Below, piece by piece: positions 63,111-64,000 of a DNA stretch of 64,000 bases. The translations under genes were made by a program, and so were the position numbers. Positions within the stretch are counted from its first letter, which is position 1, and each line of letters begins with the position of its first letter. Source of the DNA: UBA6109 sp964506465 (GTDB lineage Bacteria > Desulfobacterota > Syntrophia > Syntrophales > UBA6109); assembly GCA_964506465.1 (NCBI GenBank), contig CAZDLM010000001.1, positions 62,001-126,000 on the forward strand, written 5' to 3'. The notes beneath the pieces are model-generated. The model did not search any database and was not told where the DNA came from. It saw only the letters and a program-made list of their open reading frames with translations.

Positions 63111-64000
63111 TTCTCTGGCTGTCCAATCGCTCTTTCGCAATTATGAAGTGCATTTTAGTAGTGATTTTACACAGCCGCTGAAAGAACTTGTAGCGCAGCG
63201 GGCTTTTTTCATCATAGATGCTGTTATCTGGGATCTCTATCACGAAAAACTAAAAGACCTGATCCCGGAGACGTCCTTTTTTATTGTCGAAGCGGCGGAA
63301 AGAAACAAGTCCCTCGACAAGTGCCGGGAAATTATTGAAATCCTGGTCGGAAAAGGAGTGCGCCGGAATGAAAAGCTGGTGGCCATAGGCGGCGGGATTG
63401 TTCAGGATGTGACTGCTTTCAGTGCTTCGATAACTTACCGGGGCCTGGAGTGGTGTTTTTTCCCGACGACGCTTTTGGCCCAGGCAGATAGTTGCATTGG
63501 GGGCAAGACCTCCATTAATCTCGGCGACAAGAAAAACCTCATCGGTAATTTTCATCCTCCTGCACGAATTTATATCGACACTGCCTTTCTGGATACGCTT
63601 TCTCTCGATGATATCAAATCCGGCGTCGGAGAGATCATTCATTATTATATATATGCGGCGAGCAATCTTTTTGCCGACCTGATGAGTAATTATAACCGGA
63701 TAATTGGCGACAGGTATCTGCTACTTAAGTACATCCGTGAAAGCTTGCAGATCAAAAAGACGGTGATTGAAAAGGATGAATTTGATCGGGGGGAGCGTAA
63801 TAAATTCAACTACGGCCATACATTCGGCCATGCCCTGGAATCTGTTACCGACTATAGGATTAAACATGGTCAGGCTGTAACGGTAGGGATGGATATGGCC
63901 AACTATCTTTCCATGGAAATGGGATTCATGAAACCGGCCACATTTCAGGACATCCGGACGGAGTTATTAATAAATTTCCCTGAGTATCCTTGGCGGACCA
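63103..64000 (+). CDS. Dehydroquinate-synthase-like sugar-phosphate cyclase, partial
   Basis: The first 299 codons of a gene that runs out of the window. ATG at 63103 overlaps the SDR stop. GGGIVQDVTAFSASITYRG (NAD site), PTTLLAQADSCIGGKTSINL, KKNLIGNFHPP, FNYGHTFGHALES and KHGQAV keep the substrate Lys residues and the two metal-binding His of AroB-type cyclases. The usual AEVIK(Y/H)G segment reads GEIIHYY: the metal Glu is kept, but the following active-site Lys is His. This points to a cyclase for a substrate other than DAHP, as in 2-deoxy-scyllo-inosose or valiolone synthases, though AroB function is not ruled out. Confidence 0.8.
   Translation, partial: MFDSLAVQSLFRNYEVHFSSDFTQPLKELVAQRAFFIIDAVIWDLYHEKLKDLIPETSFFIVEAAERNKSLDKCREIIEILVGKGVRRNEKLVAIGGGIVQDVTAFSASITYRGLEWCFFPTTLLAQADSCIGGKTSINLGDKKNLIGNFHPPARIYIDTAFLDTLSLDDIKSGVGEIIHYYIYAASNLFADLMSNYNRIIGDRYLLLKYIRESLQIKKTVIEKDEFDRGERNKFNYGHTFGHALESVTDYRIKHGQAVTVGMDMANYLSMEMGFMKPATFQDIRTELLINFPEYPWRT

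Overview
The window reads as chromosome of a GC-rich, strictly anaerobic Gram-negative bacterium. The best fit is a syntrophic fatty- or aromatic-acid degrader of the Syntrophales (Desulfobacterota). That placement rests on three things: a syntrophy-type energy module (acetyl-CoA synthetase, EtfBA, membrane EtfAB:quinone oxidoreductase of the DUF224/CCG type, acyl-CoA dehydrogenase, thiolase, acyl-CoA ligases), a four-subunit pyruvate-type ferredoxin oxidoreductase, and outer-membrane features (Kdo transferase, porins, LPS/O-antigen genes). No rRNA, tRNA or CRISPR array is visible.

Layout. 1-10 kb: the end of waaA; porCDAB on the minus strand; two convergent TMTC-like (GT-C plus TPR) membrane proteins with a short-chain dehydrogenase remnant between them; hflX; and a collapsed remnant of a third TMTC-like gene. 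10-13 kb: two tandem paralogous porins. 13-28 kb: the catabolic core, with acs, etfB-etfA, a strong internal terminator, the EtfAB:quinone oxidoreductase and fadD on the plus strand, then apgM, acyl-CoA dehydrogenase, thiolase and a C-terminally truncated acyl-CoA ligase on the minus strand. 28-29 kb: a YtfJ-like periplasmic protein and folD. 29-39.6 kb: surface polysaccharide genes (glycosyltransferases, methyltransferases, O-antigen polymerase/ligase), mostly on the minus strand, with two GT2 genes diverging on plus.

39.6-54 kb, visibly lower in GC: a MarR-type EPS regulator behind an operator-like palindrome, then a long plus-strand run carrying a legionaminic-acid-type nonulosonate pathway (legB, legC, legI, legG, legE/ptmE, legF). 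In the place of the usual legH sits a FemAB-like acyltransferase plus a short DegT-like protein. Methyltransferases, a B12-radical SAM enzyme, a candidate nonulosonate transferase and the Wzx flippase follow. An IS200-type element (54.25-54.83 kb) separates this from a second sugar operon (54.96 kb to the window end): HpaI-type pyruvate aldolase, FkbM methyltransferase, hexapeptide acyltransferase, KdsB-like cytidylyltransferase, Gfo/Idh oxidoreductase, GmhA-like SIS isomerase, B12-radical SAM enzyme, 2-hydroxyacid dehydrogenase, SDR and a dehydroquinate-synthase-like cyclase cut by the window end.

The most interesting content is that second operon. It pairs a pyruvate aldolase with a CMP-sugar synthetase and a divergent sugar-phosphate cyclase, which suggests an unusual CMP-activated 3-deoxy-ulosonic acid and/or a carbocyclic sugar. 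The variant legionaminic-type cluster next to it, the terminator between etfA and its quinone oxidoreductase, and several decayed gene remnants also deserve attention. All positions and motifs were read by eye; no database search or alignment was run.
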